DNA of 64,000 bases, taken from NCBI RefSeq assembly GCF_025574485.1, contig NZ_JAOBPO010000001.1, positions 255,501 through 319,500 of the forward strand, in the 5' to 3' direction. Shown here in pieces: positions 9,191-20,131 of this stretch (position 1 is the first letter of the stretch; each line of letters begins with the position of its first letter). The notes beneath the pieces were generated by a model. It was not told the origin of the DNA. It saw only the letters and a program-made list of their open reading frames with translations, and did not search any database. A program made the position numbers and the translations under genes. This DNA is from Kordiimonas aquimaris. Lineage in GTDB: Bacteria; Pseudomonadota; Alphaproteobacteria; Sphingomonadales; Kordiimonadaceae.

Positions 9191-9715
9191 CTAAACTATG
9201 GTTTTGTCTTTAGGTTTTATAAACTGAGTCAGGCAACCACCACCCAGACCAATTTGAGCAAAAGTATCAACATCAAAATCAATGACTGAAAATGCCGCCG
9301 TAGGATACTTACGTTTTATCCGCAACAAGTCACCTACCGTTTCTTCAGCACCACTTAAACCTAAAATAATATCTTCAAAGCCCGGATTATGGCCTACAAA
9401 CATAAGGTTTTCATGTTCGCAGTCCTGAGTACGAACAATGCTCAATATAGAATCGGCACTAGCCCCGTACAAACCACGCTCATGCTTCACAGTCCAGTCA
9501 AACCCGCCAGCCGACATAACGCGCTCCAAGGTCTCTTTTGCACGTTCGGCGGTGGAGCATAAAACCAGATCCGGCGCGACACCAAGGCGCTGCATTAACA
9601 CACCCATTTTAGCGGCAGCACGCCGACCGCGCGCGTTTAGCGGACGCGCATGATCGCTAAGTGTACTATCGCTCCAATCGGATTTGGCATGACGCAGAAA
9701 ATAAATTGTTTTCAT
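9191..9715 (-). CDS. SixA-type histidine phosphatase
   Basis: A 174-residue member of the histidine phosphatase (phosphoglycerate mutase-like) superfamily, SixA branch. The RHG-type motif is LRHAKSDW (R8-H9). Supporting features are ARPLNARGRRAA, LVLCSTAERAKET and the second catalytic His in FVGHNPGFE. SixA in E. coli dephosphorylates phosphohistidine in phosphorelay or PTS proteins; the target here is unknown. Monocistronic by appearance, divergent from the hydrolase gene. Confidence 0.9.
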   Translation of the reverse strand: MKTIYFLRHAKSDWSDSTLSDHARPLNARGRRAAAKMGVLMQRLGVAPDLVLCSTAERAKETLERVMSAGGFDWTVKHERGLYGASADSILSIVRTQDCEHENLMFVGHNPGFEDIILGLSGAEETVGDLLRIKRKYPTAAFSVIDFDVDTFAQIGLGGGCLTQFIKPKDKTIV

Positions 9716-9835
9716 TAACCACCCTTCACGTGATCTTCATAGATAGGCTTGCTACGACAGTACATGCAAGTCACAATATCGATAGGCAGCCATGTCTATA
9801 CACCGCGTAAATCTTTAAGAAAATCGGACACATTG

Positions 9836-10459
9836 ATGAACTTTTTAAGACAGGGAAAGCCCGATATCGCGACACTTCTACTAGCACACGGGGCCGGCGC
9901 GCCCATGGATAGTCCGTTTATGAATGATATAGTAGAGAGGCTGAGCAGTGTTGGTTTTGAAGTAGTAAGGTTTGAGTTTCCTTATATGACCGAGAGACGG
10001 GTTTCTGGTAAAAAGCGACCACCCGACCGCGCACCTATATTGCTAGAAGCATTTGAGAATACCATAAGCGCCCTGAATACTCCCAAAAAGCTAATCATAG
10101 GCGGCAAATCAATGGGTGGGCGTATGGCCAGCATGATAGCAGCAAATGGCAATGCCCATATAGACGGCGTTTTATGCCTTGGTTATCCATTTCACCCACC
10201 GGGCCGCCCTGAAAAATTACGCACTGATCATCTACCCAGTATCACGCTTCCCACATTAATAGTGCAAGGTGAGCGCGACCCTTTTGGCGGAAACGCATTG
10301 GTGAAAACACTTTCATTACCCAAGAATATTTCGGTATCAATCGCACCAGATGGTAACCATGACCTCGCGCCTCGCAAACGGTCTGGGCGCTCGCATACAG
10401 AAAACCTGCAGCTCGCAACTGAAACTATCGTGTCATTTTTCGGCAATGGGAAGATTTAA
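9836..10459 (+). CDS. Alpha/beta hydrolase, KANL3/Tex30-like
   Basis: About 207 residues from ATG 9836; the frame is open back to 9749, but homologues begin near LRQGKPDIATLLLAHGAG. The probable triad in this numbering is S92 in GGKSMGGR, D148 in GERDPFG and H175 in GNHDL. The oxyanion loop HGAGAPMDSPFM is typical of the KANL3/Tex30 dienelactone-hydrolase-like family of unknown substrate. No signal peptide, hence cytosolic. Convergent with the following gene across 26 bases. Confidence 0.83.
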   Translation: MNFLRQGKPDIATLLLAHGAGAPMDSPFMNDIVERLSSVGFEVVRFEFPYMTERRVSGKKRPPDRAPILLEAFENTISALNTPKKLIIGGKSMGGRMASMIAANGNAHIDGVLCLGYPFHPPGRPEKLRTDHLPSITLPTLIVQGERDPFGGNALVKTLSLPKNISVSIAPDGNHDLAPRKRSGRSHTENLQLATETIVSFFGNGKI

Positions 10460-10485
10460 AAGATAAGCACGTTGTTGAAATGGTT

Positions 10486-11328
10486 TTACCGTGCCACTTT
10501 CTCAAACTTAAGTGTCATACGGTCTGACTCACCAATAGCAGCATATTTAGCGCGGTCTTCATCACCCAGCGCGAAACGCGGCGGTAGCGTCCATACGCCG
10601 TGAATATAATCTTTTGTGTCTTTGGCGTTGGCATTCATTTCTGATACCGCGACCAAGCGAAAACCATGAGATTCGATAGCCTTCACCAACTCCACCTGCT
10701 TCCAGCGACCACTTCTTGTTGTCGTAAGCGCATCCCCTTGAGCGTCATCATCTGCACGATGTTGCACCACACCAAAAACACCGCCAGGCTTCAGTATCTG
10801 CCACACCTGGTCCGCGGCACTATCGAAGAAGTTTGCACGCACCCAATTATGTAATGCACGCACCGCAATCACTGCATCTACAGATTCGGCTGGTACGGGC
10901 AAGCCATTTCGTGCAGGTATCCAAGTAGCGATTGCACGGTCACCATACATGTCCCGGTCCTGGTCCACTTTGTTGGGGTATGCACGCAGTGATGCTGCAA
11001 AGTTGGTAAAATTTGCATATTGATCAGGGTGATGTTCCAAACCCACATAAAGACCATTTCGGCGTAAGAAAGGTGCCAAAATACGGCTATACCAGCCACC
11101 GCCGGGATTAACTTCAGCCACAGTCATTGAAGGTTTAATACCTAAAAAACGGAAAAACTCACCCGGATGACGCATGCTATCGCGTTTTGGGTCGTTATCT
11201 TTGCGAAAAGAGTTCGCCAACGCTGCTTCAATAGCAGCGTCTGTATCTTGCTGGGCGAAAACAGCAACGGGAAACCATGTCGTTAACAAAATTAAAATTA
11301 CGCTAAACGTCAAGCGTTGCCGCATCAT
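10486..11328 (-). CDS. Exported class I methyltransferase-like protein
   Basis: About 280 residues starting MMRQRLTF at 11328; AAGGTGG precedes it at good spacing. A clear Sec signal peptide ends at VFA|QQ. The mature domain has a class I methyltransferase core: motif I VAEVNPGGGWYSRILAP, an acidic residue after strand 2 (GLEHH), DAVIAVRALHNW and LKPGGVFGVVQHRA. It belongs to the COG4798 predicted-methyltransferase type. Export is puzzling because S-adenosylmethionine is cytosolic, so it may bind another ligand. The role is unknown. Confidence 0.82.
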   Translation of the reverse strand: MMRQRLTFSVILILLTTWFPVAVFAQQDTDAAIEAALANSFRKDNDPKRDSMRHPGEFFRFLGIKPSMTVAEVNPGGGWYSRILAPFLRRNGLYVGLEHHPDQYANFTNFAASLRAYPNKVDQDRDMYGDRAIATWIPARNGLPVPAESVDAVIAVRALHNWVRANFFDSAADQVWQILKPGGVFGVVQHRADDDAQGDALTTTRSGRWKQVELVKAIESHGFRLVAVSEMNANAKDTKDYIHGVWTLPPRFALGDEDRAKYAAIGESDRMTLKFEKVAR

Positions 11329-11396
11329 ATAAACCACCTTTAGTCCGATAAATTGACGATAAAACTGTACAAAACTGAATCAAAGTCAAAACCAAG

Positions 11397-12062
11397 TTAA
11401 CGCTGTAGCATACTTTGACCAGCTTTAACGACTTTCTCACGCTGTTCGGAGCGAACAGGCTGCAACAGGCCACGCTTCACAGCCGGACGTTCAGCAATGG
11501 CATCAAGCCAACGCTTCAAATGATCTAATCCTTCCAGCGAAACACCGGCCCACTCATAACTGCGCACCCATGTCCAATTTGCAATATCAGCAATACTGAA
11601 AGCATCCCCCGCCAGATACGGGCTTTCACTGAGACGACGATTTAGTACGCTATACAGTCGGCGTGTTTCATTCTGATACCGCTCAATGACGCTTGGTATT
11701 TTTTCGGGAAAGTACCGAAAGAAAACATGTGCTTGCCCCTGCATTGGCCCAACACCGCCCATTTGGAACATTAACCATTGCTGCGCAACAGACCGCGCCT
11801 TCGCTTCATGCGGGATAAGCTCCCCAGTTTTCTCTGCGAGATAAAGTAAAATGGCACCCGATTCAAAAACAGCAAAATCACTGTTATCATGATCAACAAT
11901 TGCTGGGATGCGACCGTTGGGATTAATACCAAGAAACCATTCTTCTTTTTGAGTATTAGCGCCCAAATCAAAAGCATGAAGCTTATACTCAAGCCCCATC
12001 TCTTCAAGCGCGATTGATGCCTTATAGCCGTTCGGTGTGGCTGCAGAATATAATGATATCAT
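11397..12062 (-). CDS. Glutathione S-transferase, YfcG/Nu-like
   Basis: A 221-residue GST with thioredoxin-like N-domain and helical C-domain. [18 protein letters not shown] carries the TPNG motif typical of YfcG/YghU Nu-class disulfide-bond reductases, rather than a catalytic Tyr/Ser. [11 protein letters not shown] and [15 protein letters not shown] (glutathione gamma-glutamyl binding) follow. Likely substrate: glutathione disulfide or organic peroxides. It starts 6 bases after the acetyl-CoA synthetase stop, so it is probably co-transcribed with acsA. Confidence 0.9.
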   Translation of the reverse strand: MISLYSAATPNGYKASIALEEMGLEYKLHAFDLGANTQKEEWFLGINPNGRIPAIVDHDNSDFAVFESGAILLYLAEKTGELIPHEAKARSVAQQWLMFQMGGVGPMQGQAHVFFRYFPEKIPSVIERYQNETRRLYSVLNRRLSESPYLAGDAFSIADIANWTWVRSYEWAGVSLEGLDHLKRWLDAIAERPAVKRGLLQPVRSEQREKVVKAGQSMLQR

Positions 12063-12068
12063 AAGATA

Positions 12069-14006
12069 TTACCTGTTGAGGCGATTATCGATCAAATCAT
12101 CAACAACAGCAGGTTCTGCCAAAGTTGATGTATCACCCAAATTACCAAATTCATTCTCAGCAATTTTACGTAAAATCCGCCTCATGATTTTACCTGAGCG
12201 TGTTTTAGGCAAGCCAGGGGCAAACTGGATGAGATCAGGTGTGGCAACAGGACCAATTTCCTTGCGAACCCACGCAACAAGCTCTGCGCGCAGACCTTCA
12301 CTAAACTCCACACCTTCAGGCGGCGTCACATAAGCGTATATCCCTTGCCCTTTTATGTCATGCGGATAACCAACAACCGCTGCTTCGGATACACCTGTGT
12401 GCGCAACCAGCGCAGACTCGATTTCTGCGGTACCAATACGGTGTCCTGACACATTGATAACATCGTCCACACGACCTGTTATCCAATAATAACCATCTTC
12501 ATCACGGCGACACCCATCACCCGTAAAATACAAACCGTCGTAAGCAGAAAAATATGTTTGTATAAATCGTTCATGGTCACCGTAAACCGTGCGCATTTGC
12601 CCGGGCCAGCTATCTTTAATCACCAAATTGCCAGATGTTGCACCTTCCAGAAAACGACCATCAGCATCAACCAAAGCTGGCTGAACCCCAAAGAAAGGCT
12701 TTGAGGCAGAGCCTGGCTTCAGGTCAGTTGCGCCCGGAAGCGGGCTAATCATCACACCGCCGGTTTCGGTTTGCCACCATGTATCAACAATAGGACACCG
12801 CTCTTCTCCCACAACGCGGTGATACCAAAGCCATGCCTCAGGGTTGATTGGCTCACCAACAGAACCGAGTAATCGTATAGAGGACCGATCATGTGCTTTA
12901 ACGGGTTCGTCACCCAAACGCATAAGTGCGCGCAGTGCTGTAGGTGCTGTATAAAATATATTGACCTTATGCTTTTCGCATACTTGCCAAAAACGACCCG
13001 CATCAGGGTAAGTAGGTACACCTTCAAATACGAGTGATGTCGCGCCGTTGGCAAGCGGGCCATAAACTATATAGCTATGTCCAGTGACCCATCCCACATC
13101 AGCAGTGCACCAATATGTCTCGCCTTGCTTGTAATCAAACACATACTCGTGGGTCATGGACGCCCAAACCATATAACCGCCAGTGGTATGCATCACGCCT
13201 TTGGGCTGCCCCGTTGAGCCTGAAGTATAGAGAATAAATAACGGGTCTTCCGCCGCCATCTCTTCAGGCTGGCAGTCATGCGGTTGATCCGCAACAAGGC
13301 CATGGTACCAAACATCACGTCCATTAACCCAATCGACCTTGCCGCCTGTTCTCTCAACGACAATCACGCTTTTTACATCAGGGCAACGCGCCAACGCCGC
13401 ATCAACATTTGCCTTTAGCGGAATTGCTTTGCCGCCGCGCACACCTTCATCTGCGGTTATGATGTAATCAGATTTACAATCAAGAATTCGCCCGGCAAGC
13501 GCGTCAGGGGAAAAACCACCAAAAACAACACTGTGCACCGCACCAATCCGTGCACAAGCAAGCATGGCATACACAGCCTCTAACACCATTGGCATATAGA
13601 TGGTAACACGGTCACCTTTCTTGATGCCAAGAGACCGCATCCCATTAGCCAACTTGCACACAGCTTCATACAGATCGTTATAGGTGATAGCTTGAGATTG
13701 GTCAGGATCATCCCCTTCCCATATCAAAGCTGTATCAGTTGCCTTTGTTGGCAAGTGACGATCAACACAGTTAACGCACGCGTTCAGTGTACCATCCTCA
13801 AACCAACGAATAGATACATCTCCAGAAAAACTTGTGTTCTTCACTTTGGTGTATGGTTTGATCCAGTCAATGCGCCGCCCATGCTCGCGCCAAAAACCAT
13901 CTGGATCAGCGACAGACTTGTCATACATTTGCTTGTATGATGCAGCATCACATAATGTATTAGCCGCAGTTTTGGCATCTACGGGAAAAATCAGGTCATC
14001 AGTCAT
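12069..14006 (-). CDS. acsA: Acetyl-CoA synthetase (AMP-forming)
   Basis: A 645-residue cytosolic enzyme converting acetate, ATP and CoA to acetyl-CoA via acetyl-AMP. The adenylate-forming core motif is [12 protein letters not shown], with WWQTETGG and [17 protein letters not shown]. The C-terminal [15 protein letters not shown] contains the lysine normally acetylated to switch the enzyme off. Full family length. A TTGACG-18-GATACT promoter-like pair lies upstream. Followed by a GST gene 6 bases away. Confidence 0.97.
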   Translation of the reverse strand: MTDDLIFPVDAKTAANTLCDAASYKQMYDKSVADPDGFWREHGRRIDWIKPYTKVKNTSFSGDVSIRWFEDGTLNACVNCVDRHLPTKATDTALIWEGDDPDQSQAITYNDLYEAVCKLANGMRSLGIKKGDRVTIYMPMVLEAVYAMLACARIGAVHSVVFGGFSPDALAGRILDCKSDYIITADEGVRGGKAIPLKANVDAALARCPDVKSVIVVERTGGKVDWVNGRDVWYHGLVADQPHDCQPEEMAAEDPLFILYTSGSTGQPKGVMHTTGGYMVWASMTHEYVFDYKQGETYWCTADVGWVTGHSYIVYGPLANGATSLVFEGVPTYPDAGRFWQVCEKHKVNIFYTAPTALRALMRLGDEPVKAHDRSSIRLLGSVGEPINPEAWLWYHRVVGEERCPIVDTWWQTETGGVMISPLPGATDLKPGSASKPFFGVQPALVDADGRFLEGATSGNLVIKDSWPGQMRTVYGDHERFIQTYFSAYDGLYFTGDGCRRDEDGYYWITGRVDDVINVSGHRIGTAEIESALVAHTGVSEAAVVGYPHDIKGQGIYAYVTPPEGVEFSEGLRAELVAWVRKEIGPVATPDLIQFAPGLPKTRSGKIMRRILRKIAENEFGNLGDTSTLAEPAVVDDLIDNRLNR

Positions 14007-14063
14007 GTAACAGATCCTCTTTTATGACTATTCACCTAACTTGCAGATGAAATATTTTAAGTC

Positions 14064-14093
14064 AGTATCGGATATGATATTGCACTTCGTCAA
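14064..14093 (-). promoter_or_regulatory. Candidate sigma-70 promoter of acsA
   Basis: On the minus strand TTGACG (14088-14093) and GATACT (14064-14069) are separated by 18 bases, about 60 bases before the acsA ATG. The match to TTGACA/TATAAT is good, but the assignment is by eye. Confidence 0.45.
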
Positions 14094-14139
14094 TTATACA
14101 ATCTTAAGAACAAGAACCACGAAAACTTAAGAGAAACAC

Positions 14140-15039
14140 ATGAGCAATCACAGTTCATATTCAGGTATTATCGCCATTCTTGTAGGTGGTATGGCCATCG
14201 GTTTTGCAGCCATATTTATGCGACTGGCACCTGTTGCACCAACATCTGCTGGCTTTTGGCGGGTGATGATCAGCATTCCTGCATTTATGGTTATAGCGCT
14301 TGTTGCACGCGGCCGCCAAAAAACACAGCCTAAGCCCATAACGATGAAAGTCTGGATTCAGATAACAATGGTTGGTGTCTGGTTCGCTGCCGATTTGTTT
14401 TTCTGGCACTGGTCAGTTGCCGAAACATCCGTAGCTAATGCTACGCTTTTGGCAAATTTGGCATCCGTTTTGACAGCTGTCGCAGGTTTTTTATTTTTTG
14501 GTGAACGCTTCAGTCGCCGTTTTCTGATGGGGCTTACACTTGCGCTTGTTGGCGCAGGTTTTCTGGTGGGGCAAAACGCTACTTATCGTCCTGATTATCT
14601 GGTTGGCGACATTCTGGGTATTGTAACTGCCTTAGCACTTACCGGTTACTTAATCACGGCAGCCAAAATACGCAGCCAGGTACCAACACACATACTGATG
14701 TTAGGCTCAGCCGTTGTCACTGCCCTTTTATTACTACCGGCAGCATTACTAAGTGAGGGTCCATTTATCCCTGAATCACTAGCAGGGTGGGGACCACTTG
14801 TCGGCTTGGCATTGATCAGCCATGTAATGGGGCAAAGCCTGATTATATATGGCCTTGCTCATGTGCCGGCAGCATACGGTGCTGTTGGGCTGCTTATTCA
14901 GCCGGTGTTCGCCGCTATACTCGCCTGGACCATATTTGGTGAAACGCTCGGTCTGTTGCATGTAATAGGGGGAGCTTTAATATTAACCGGCATCACTGTG
15001 ACACAAACGAAAGGCCGGAAACGTCAGTTGGCAAAATAG
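14140..15039 (+). CDS. EamA/DMT-family membrane transporter
   Basis: A 299-residue protein with ten predicted membrane helices arranged as two EamA repeats (about 10-140 and 155-290). The first repeat ends with an ERF(S)RRFLMGL loop and the second has the pattern PVFAAILAWTIFGETLG. The family exports amino acids, metabolites or drugs; the substrate cannot be read from sequence. Divergent from acsA and convergent with the next gene, only 11 bases away. Confidence 0.88.
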   Translation: MSNHSSYSGIIAILVGGMAIGFAAIFMRLAPVAPTSAGFWRVMISIPAFMVIALVARGRQKTQPKPITMKVWIQITMVGVWFAADLFFWHWSVAETSVANATLLANLASVLTAVAGFLFFGERFSRRFLMGLTLALVGAGFLVGQNATYRPDYLVGDILGIVTALALTGYLITAAKIRSQVPTHILMLGSAVVTALLLLPAALLSEGPFIPESLAGWGPLVGLALISHVMGQSLIIYGLAHVPAAYGAVGLLIQPVFAAILAWTIFGETLGLLHVIGGALILTGITVTQTKGRKRQLAK

Positions 15040-15050
15040 TAATTATGCTA

Positions 15051-16040
15051 TTACCAATCAGACATCATGGAGGGGCCACCAGATTTTTTGTTCGCTACGA
15101 TACGCCATAGTTTTAAGTCACCAAGCTCAAGCAGTTTCTTACGCCGCGTCCAAAATTCTGCCTCACGCATCAGTATCTGAATTTTCTGGGTGCCATCTTC
15201 CTGCTTGGCAAGTTTAGCCGCCACTTCGTCGGCACCAGCCCAAGCCTGCGTAATCATATCAATATATTGCACCGTGATGTCTTCAGACACACGAACCTGC
15301 AAATTATTCTTTTTGACCATTCCCACCAGTTCATCAGCTAAAACAGGATAGGGGTGCGTACGCTCGCCCACCACCCATTCTTTGTATCGATCCCTACCTA
15401 ATGCAGCATCGGAACCCAATACATATTCAGTCATTAAAAACAAACCACCCGGTTTCAGTTTGTCTTCCACCTTAGCAATAACGTTACTTTTATCCTGAAT
15501 GGTAAAAAGCGCCTCCTTCGAAAGAGCGCGGTCAAATTTTCGATCAAAACTTTCAACATTTTCCGGATCATATTGGCTCAAAATGGCTTTTCTCTCGAGA
15601 CCGTTCATCTTCGACAGCTTATTGCCTTTTTCAACCAGCGTTGCAGATTCTTCATACCCGGTCATCCAGACACCAAAACGGTCTGCAAGAACGCGTGCCG
15701 GACCACCTATACTGGCGCCCAGCTGCAACATTGACATTTCAGGGCTGAGAGCAAGAAGTTTGGAAAGCGCTACAATATACTCAGGACCGCCCGGGCCACA
15801 AAACCCCTTACCCCAAATGTATTGGGCAATATCAACCGTTTCTTCATCCCACGGATCAATATTATCCGATGTCAGTTGATCAGTGGATTTAGTTTCTTCT
15901 GCTTGTGCTGGTTCTTCAACAGATGTACGCGCAGCGATACGGTCTTTGATCTCATCAGGATCATAACCTTCCCACCACGCCTTCAAGCGCAGCCCCATTG
16001 GCATTTTAGCTGATGCTTTTTTTGACTTTTTTACCGACAA
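15051..16040 (-). CDS. SAM-dependent methyltransferase-like protein
   Basis: A 329-residue protein with a basic, Lys-rich N-terminus (start TTG, AGGG upstream) and a class I methyltransferase core. The core contains EMSMLQLGASIGGPARVLADRFG as motif I, then FDRALSKEALFTIQDKSNVIAKVEDKLKPGGLFLMTEY. It resembles the methyltransferase 11 / phosphoethanolamine-sarcosine methyltransferase type, but the substrate is unknown. An acidic linker around residues 40-70 is likely disordered. An in-frame ATG at 16004 is a possible shorter start but lacks a Shine-Dalgarno. Confidence 0.78.
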   Translation of the reverse strand: MSVKKSKKASAKMPMGLRLKAWWEGYDPDEIKDRIAARTSVEEPAQAEETKSTDQLTSDNIDPWDEETVDIAQYIWGKGFCGPGGPEYIVALSKLLALSPEMSMLQLGASIGGPARVLADRFGVWMTGYEESATLVEKGNKLSKMNGLERKAILSQYDPENVESFDRKFDRALSKEALFTIQDKSNVIAKVEDKLKPGGLFLMTEYVLGSDAALGRDRYKEWVVGERTHPYPVLADELVGMVKKNNLQVRVSEDITVQYIDMITQAWAGADEVAAKLAKQEDGTQKIQILMREAEFWTRRKKLLELGDLKLWRIVANKKSGGPSMMSDW

Positions 16041-16089
16041 TGCCGAACCCTGTACTAACTATAAGTGCAATATCTCAGATATATGCAGC

Positions 16090-16122
16090 CCGAGCAGGCA
16101 GTATTTTACCGTGCTCAGGCCA
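16090..16122 (-). terminator. Hairpin downstream of pheT, weak terminator candidate
   Basis: GAGCA near 16093 pairs with TGCTC near 16113-16117; with the flanking CC/GG it gives about a 9-base stem with one G-U pair. No U-run follows in the pheT direction, so it may be a Rho-dependent or processing hairpin. Confidence 0.25.
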
Positions 16123-16156
16123 ACATTACTTGTACCGTGAAATTAATAACTATTGG

Positions 16157-18556
16157 TTAACTGCGAAGCTCAGCATTCACGGCTTTCTGCGCTGCAGCAC
16201 AAATCTTCTCAGATAGCTGCTCAATGTCTTTATCCGAGAATGTTTCACCAACCGGTTTCAAAATAACAGAAACCGCAATTGAGCGATGCCCTTCAGGTAC
16301 ACCTTTTCCTTCGTATACATCAAATACGGAAACAGCTTCAACATGCGTTTTGTCCGCACCTTTTACGGCACGAATCAAATCAGAAACAGCTTTGTCCGTT
16401 GACAGAAGGAAAGCAAAATCACGTTCTACAGATTGTAGGTTTGACAGATTAAGCGCACCTTTGTTGGCACTTTTTTTCTTTTGAGCCGGAATGTTTTCCA
16501 GCATTACTTCAAAACCAGCCACAGCAGCATCTATATCCATGTTGCGCAATACACCCGGATGCAATTCACCAAACGCGGCAAGTATATTTTTGGGGCCCAA
16601 GCGCAGTGTACCGGAACGACCAGGGTGATAATAACCCGGCGCTTCGGCAAACACTTGCAAATTAGATATCGGCGCACCCGCAGCGTCGAGAGCCGCAAGC
16701 GCATCACGCTTAACATCAAACACATCAACTGATTGTTGCGGCGATGCCCAGTGGCGCTCATGCCGTGCACCAGCCCGCACACCAGCAGCAATCAACTGTT
16801 GGCCTTTTTCGCTGTCATCACGGTAAGCAGGGCCTACTTCAAATAGCGCTGAACCTGAGGCGCCGCGGTCTTTGTTGCGCTGCACAGCCGAAACAAGATT
16901 CGGCAAAATACTTGGACGCATGCAATCCAGTTCACTTGAGATCGGATTATCAACCACAAGGCTTTCATCGCCACCCTCAAACAAAACGGCATGATCACGG
17001 CGCATAAACGACCATGTCATGGTCTCGTGCAACCCTACTGAGGCAAGCACACGCTTTACGGCACGTGACTTTTTCTGGCGGGCACTCAGTGTGGTGCCAG
17101 CTTTATGATCTATCACTGGCAACTGAACAGAGGGGATATCGTCGTATCCATGAATACGTAGCACTTCTTCAACAATGTCTGCTTCACCGTCAACATCAAC
17201 ACGCCAGCTAGGCACATGTACAGTGAACGGTGCGCTGCCCTCCACCCGAAAACCAAGTTTTTCAAGGATAACAACACACTCGTCTGCTGACAGATCAAGG
17301 CCGCCCAATGTGCGCACACGCTCAGGTCGGAAAGAAACAGTTTTATCCCATACAGGCACTGCACCCGCTGAGAAAGGTCGGCTTGGCGTCCCGCCGCAAA
17401 GATCAACAATCATCCGACTGGCGATTTCCATGCCTCTTTCGGCAAACTGACTGTCAACACCGCGCTCAAACCGGTAACGGGCATCCGTTATAATGCCTTG
17501 CTCACGGCCTGTAATCGTTGTGCGAATAGGATCAAACAAAGCAACCTCAAGCACAACATCTGTTGTTTCTTCGGTACAGCCACTATCTTCGCCGCCAATC
17601 ACACCAGCAAAACCAAGCACATCCTTGTCATCAGCAATAACGGTTTCACCGCCAGCACAGGTATACTCTTTAGCGTCTAATGCTAGGAAGGTTTCACCTT
17701 GCTTAGCTGTGCGGACAACAATATTACCGTTTAACTTGGCAGCATCATAAACATGCAATGGGCGACCAAGGTCGTATGAAACATAGTTTGTGATATCAAC
17801 TAGCGCCGAGATTGGACGCAAACCAATCGCCTGCAAACGGTCCTGAAGCCACTGCGGGCTTGGGCCATTCTTAACACCGCTGAACTTGCGGCCAATAAAC
17901 AACGGGCACGCATGCGCTTTATCAGCGCTCAGGTCGATGGACACGCTGACATCGCTGTCGAATGTTCCCTCTACAACTGAAGTATCAAGTGGTTTCAGCG
18001 CACCAAGACCAGCTGCAGCCAGATCGCGTGCAATTCCGTATACACCAAGACAGTCTTGGCGGTTTGGCGTAATGGCAATCTCTATAACCGGATCATCAAG
18101 TTTGGCATAATCGACAAACGACGCGCCAACAGGTGCATCGGTATCTAATTCAATAATGCCGTCATGATCATCACCAAGTTCAAGCTCTTTGTATGAGCAC
18201 ATCATGCCATTTGATTCGACACCGCGGATTTTTGCTTTCTTCAGCGTAAAATCTACGCCTGGCACATAATCGCCCGGTTGACCGAGCACAACCTTGATAC
18301 CCGTGCGTGCATTCGGTGCGCCGCAAACAATCTGCATTTCAGTGGTGCCATCTGACACCTTGCATACTTTCAGCTTGTCAGCGTCAGGGTGTTTTTCAGC
18401 GCTTAGAACTTCAGCAACTTTAAACGGCGCAAGCTTTTCAGCAGGACTTTCAACACCCTCAACCTCGAGGCCGACAGCGTTTAACGTTTTAACAATGTCA
18501 TCAAGGCTCGCTTCTGTTTCCAGATAGTCTTTGAGCCAGCTTACTGCAAATTTCAT
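16157..18556 (-). CDS. pheT: Phenylalanine-tRNA ligase beta subunit
   Basis: A 799-residue beta subunit of the alpha2-beta2 synthetase. The N-terminal segment [13 protein letters not shown] leads into the tRNA-binding OB domain (about 39-150), followed by B3/B4 editing and B5 domains, a catalytic-like fold, and a C-terminal ferredoxin-fold anticodon-binding domain (about 705-798). The B3/4 editing signature region [21 protein letters not shown] is clear. Overlaps pheS by 4 bases, so the subunits are translationally coupled. Confidence 0.98.
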   Translation of the reverse strand: MKFAVSWLKDYLETEASLDDIVKTLNAVGLEVEGVESPAEKLAPFKVAEVLSAEKHPDADKLKVCKVSDGTTEMQIVCGAPNARTGIKVVLGQPGDYVPGVDFTLKKAKIRGVESNGMMCSYKELELGDDHDGIIELDTDAPVGASFVDYAKLDDPVIEIAITPNRQDCLGVYGIARDLAAAGLGALKPLDTSVVEGTFDSDVSVSIDLSADKAHACPLFIGRKFSGVKNGPSPQWLQDRLQAIGLRPISALVDITNYVSYDLGRPLHVYDAAKLNGNIVVRTAKQGETFLALDAKEYTCAGGETVIADDKDVLGFAGVIGGEDSGCTEETTDVVLEVALFDPIRTTITGREQGIITDARYRFERGVDSQFAERGMEIASRMIVDLCGGTPSRPFSAGAVPVWDKTVSFRPERVRTLGGLDLSADECVVILEKLGFRVEGSAPFTVHVPSWRVDVDGEADIVEEVLRIHGYDDIPSVQLPVIDHKAGTTLSARQKKSRAVKRVLASVGLHETMTWSFMRRDHAVLFEGGDESLVVDNPISSELDCMRPSILPNLVSAVQRNKDRGASGSALFEVGPAYRDDSEKGQQLIAAGVRAGARHERHWASPQQSVDVFDVKRDALAALDAAGAPISNLQVFAEAPGYYHPGRSGTLRLGPKNILAAFGELHPGVLRNMDIDAAVAGFEVMLENIPAQKKKSANKGALNLSNLQSVERDFAFLLSTDKAVSDLIRAVKGADKTHVEAVSVFDVYEGKGVPEGHRSIAVSVILKPVGETFSDKDIEQLSEKICAAAQKAVNAELRS

Positions 18557-19632
18557 CGGCTGAACCCTCCAGCAAGTGTTGGCAGATCAAGTGCTCTAAA
18601 ACCGTAATGGCGTAGCCACCGCAGATCACTATCAAAGAAAGCTCGTAGATCATTCATGCCGTATTTCAGCATCGCCAAACGATCGATCCCGCAACCAAAT
18701 GCAAAGCCCTGATAAACTGTTGGGTCAAGGTTACAGTGCTCAAGCACACGCGGGTTAACCATGCCAGAGCCCAAAATCTCCAGCCAGTCGTTACCGTCAC
18801 CAATTTTAACATTGCCGCCATCAAAACTGCACTGCACATCCACTTCCATGGAAGGTTCCGTAAACGGGAAATAACTAGGGCGCAGGCGCAGTGTCACATT
18901 GTCTACTTCAAAGAAGGCTTTAAGAAATGCTTCAAGCGTCCCCTTCAGATGACCAAGGTGCGTGTCTTTATCAATAACCAGACCTTCTACCTGATGGAAC
19001 ATCGGTGTATGGGTCGCATCCGAATCGGAACGGTACGTGCGGCCAGGTGCAATAATCCGAATAGGCGGCGTTTCATTTAGCATCGTTCTGATCTGCACCG
19101 GGCTTGTGTGTGTGCGCAGCACTTTGCGATCACCGTTCGCATCCGGCTTCAAATAGAATGTGTCATGATCCTGTCTTGCAGGGTGTTCGGCAGGAATATT
19201 GAGAGCGGTAAAATTATGAAAGTCTGTTTCCAGATCCGGCCCCTCAGCCACATCAAAACCAAGGCTTGCAAAAATTTCAGCAATTTCATCCATGACCTGA
19301 CTAACCGGATGGATGCTGCCGGAAGGATGAGCCATTACAGGCAATGAAACATCAACACGTTCACTCGCAAGGCGCTCTTCAAGGGCTGCAGCCTCCAACA
19401 CAGATTTACGTGCCGCAATTTCGTCTGCCACGTCTACCTTAAGGCTGTTTAAAAGCGGACCCGCAACTTTACGCTCGTCTGGCGACATGCCACCCAAGCC
19501 CTTCATCAGGCCGGATACACTGCCTTTTTTACCAAGTGTTGCCACACGCACATCTTCCAGCGCGGCCATATCACCGGCTGCAGAGATTTGCTGACTAATG
19601 TCTGCCTTTAAGGATGCAATCTGTTCTTGCAT
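18553..19632 (-). CDS. pheS: Phenylalanine-tRNA ligase alpha subunit
   Basis: A 359-residue catalytic subunit charging tRNA-Phe. An N-terminal coiled-coil arm (about 1-90) precedes the class II core. Visible motifs are [38 protein letters not shown], the motif 2 segment [21 protein letters not shown] and the motif 3 segment [13 protein letters not shown]. Separated from rplT by about 105 bases that contain a strong terminator, so expression probably depends on read-through or an internal promoter. Confidence 0.98.
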   Translation of the reverse strand: MQEQIASLKADISQQISAAGDMAALEDVRVATLGKKGSVSGLMKGLGGMSPDERKVAGPLLNSLKVDVADEIAARKSVLEAAALEERLASERVDVSLPVMAHPSGSIHPVSQVMDEIAEIFASLGFDVAEGPDLETDFHNFTALNIPAEHPARQDHDTFYLKPDANGDRKVLRTHTSPVQIRTMLNETPPIRIIAPGRTYRSDSDATHTPMFHQVEGLVIDKDTHLGHLKGTLEAFLKAFFEVDNVTLRLRPSYFPFTEPSMEVDVQCSFDGGNVKIGDGNDWLEILGSGMVNPRVLEHCNLDPTVYQGFAFGCGIDRLAMLKYGMNDLRAFFDSDLRWLRHYGFRALDLPTLAGGFSR

Positions 19633-19668
19633 GATGTTCCTCAGGTTTTGTGATCAAAATTAAAACTA

Positions 19669-19709
19669 TAAACAAACAAAGGGAGCCTAACCAACGGCCA
19701 GGCCCCCTT
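19669..19709 (-). terminator. Intrinsic terminator or attenuator between rplT and pheS
   Basis: On the minus strand AAGGGGGCCT (19700-19709) pairs with AGGCTCCCTT (19679-19688) through 10 base pairs including one G-U. It is followed by a broken U-run (TTTGTTTGTTT). Only about 28 bases separate it from the rplT stop, so there is no room for a PheM-like leader peptide. Confidence 0.75.
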
Positions 19710-19737
19710 CAATGTCACTTAGTGCGTTGCACCAGCT

Positions 19738-20097
19738 TTATTTGGCGAGGGCGGCCTTAGCCTGATCCACGATCGCCTCAAAAGCAGATGGTTCGCGCAC
19801 AGCAAGGTCGCTCAACACTTTACGGTCAAGCTCGATACCAGCAAGCTTCAAACCATGCATGAACTGACCATACGGCAAACCAAGTGCACGGGTACCAGCA
19901 TTGATGCGCTGAATCCAAAGTGCACGGAAATTCCGTTTGCGTGCTTTACGGTCGCGGTATGCGTACTGACCAGCTTTTTCAACTGCCTGACGTGCAACCT
20001 TGATTGTATTCTTACGACGGCCCCGGTAGCCCTTAGCTTCCTCAAGAACCTTCTTGTGACGAGCGTGTGAAGTTACACCGCGTTTAACTCGTGCCAT
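19738..20097 (-). CDS. rplT: 50S ribosomal protein L20
   Basis: A 119-residue L20 with the basic N-terminal extension [30 protein letters not shown] and the globular part [27 protein letters not shown]. It binds 23S rRNA early in 50S assembly. It follows rpmI by 34 bases, the usual rpmI-rplT pair. infC is not the adjacent upstream gene here, so the classical infC-leader control is not visible. Confidence 0.99.
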   Translation of the reverse strand: MARVKRGVTSHARHKKVLEEAKGYRGRRKNTIKVARQAVEKAGQYAYRDRKARKRNFRALWIQRINAGTRALGLPYGQFMHGLKLAGIELDRKVLSDLAVREPSAFEAIVDQAKAALAK

Positions 20098-20131
20098 TTT
20101 ATTTCTCCTTAACCTTCAGATTCTGTGGGAC

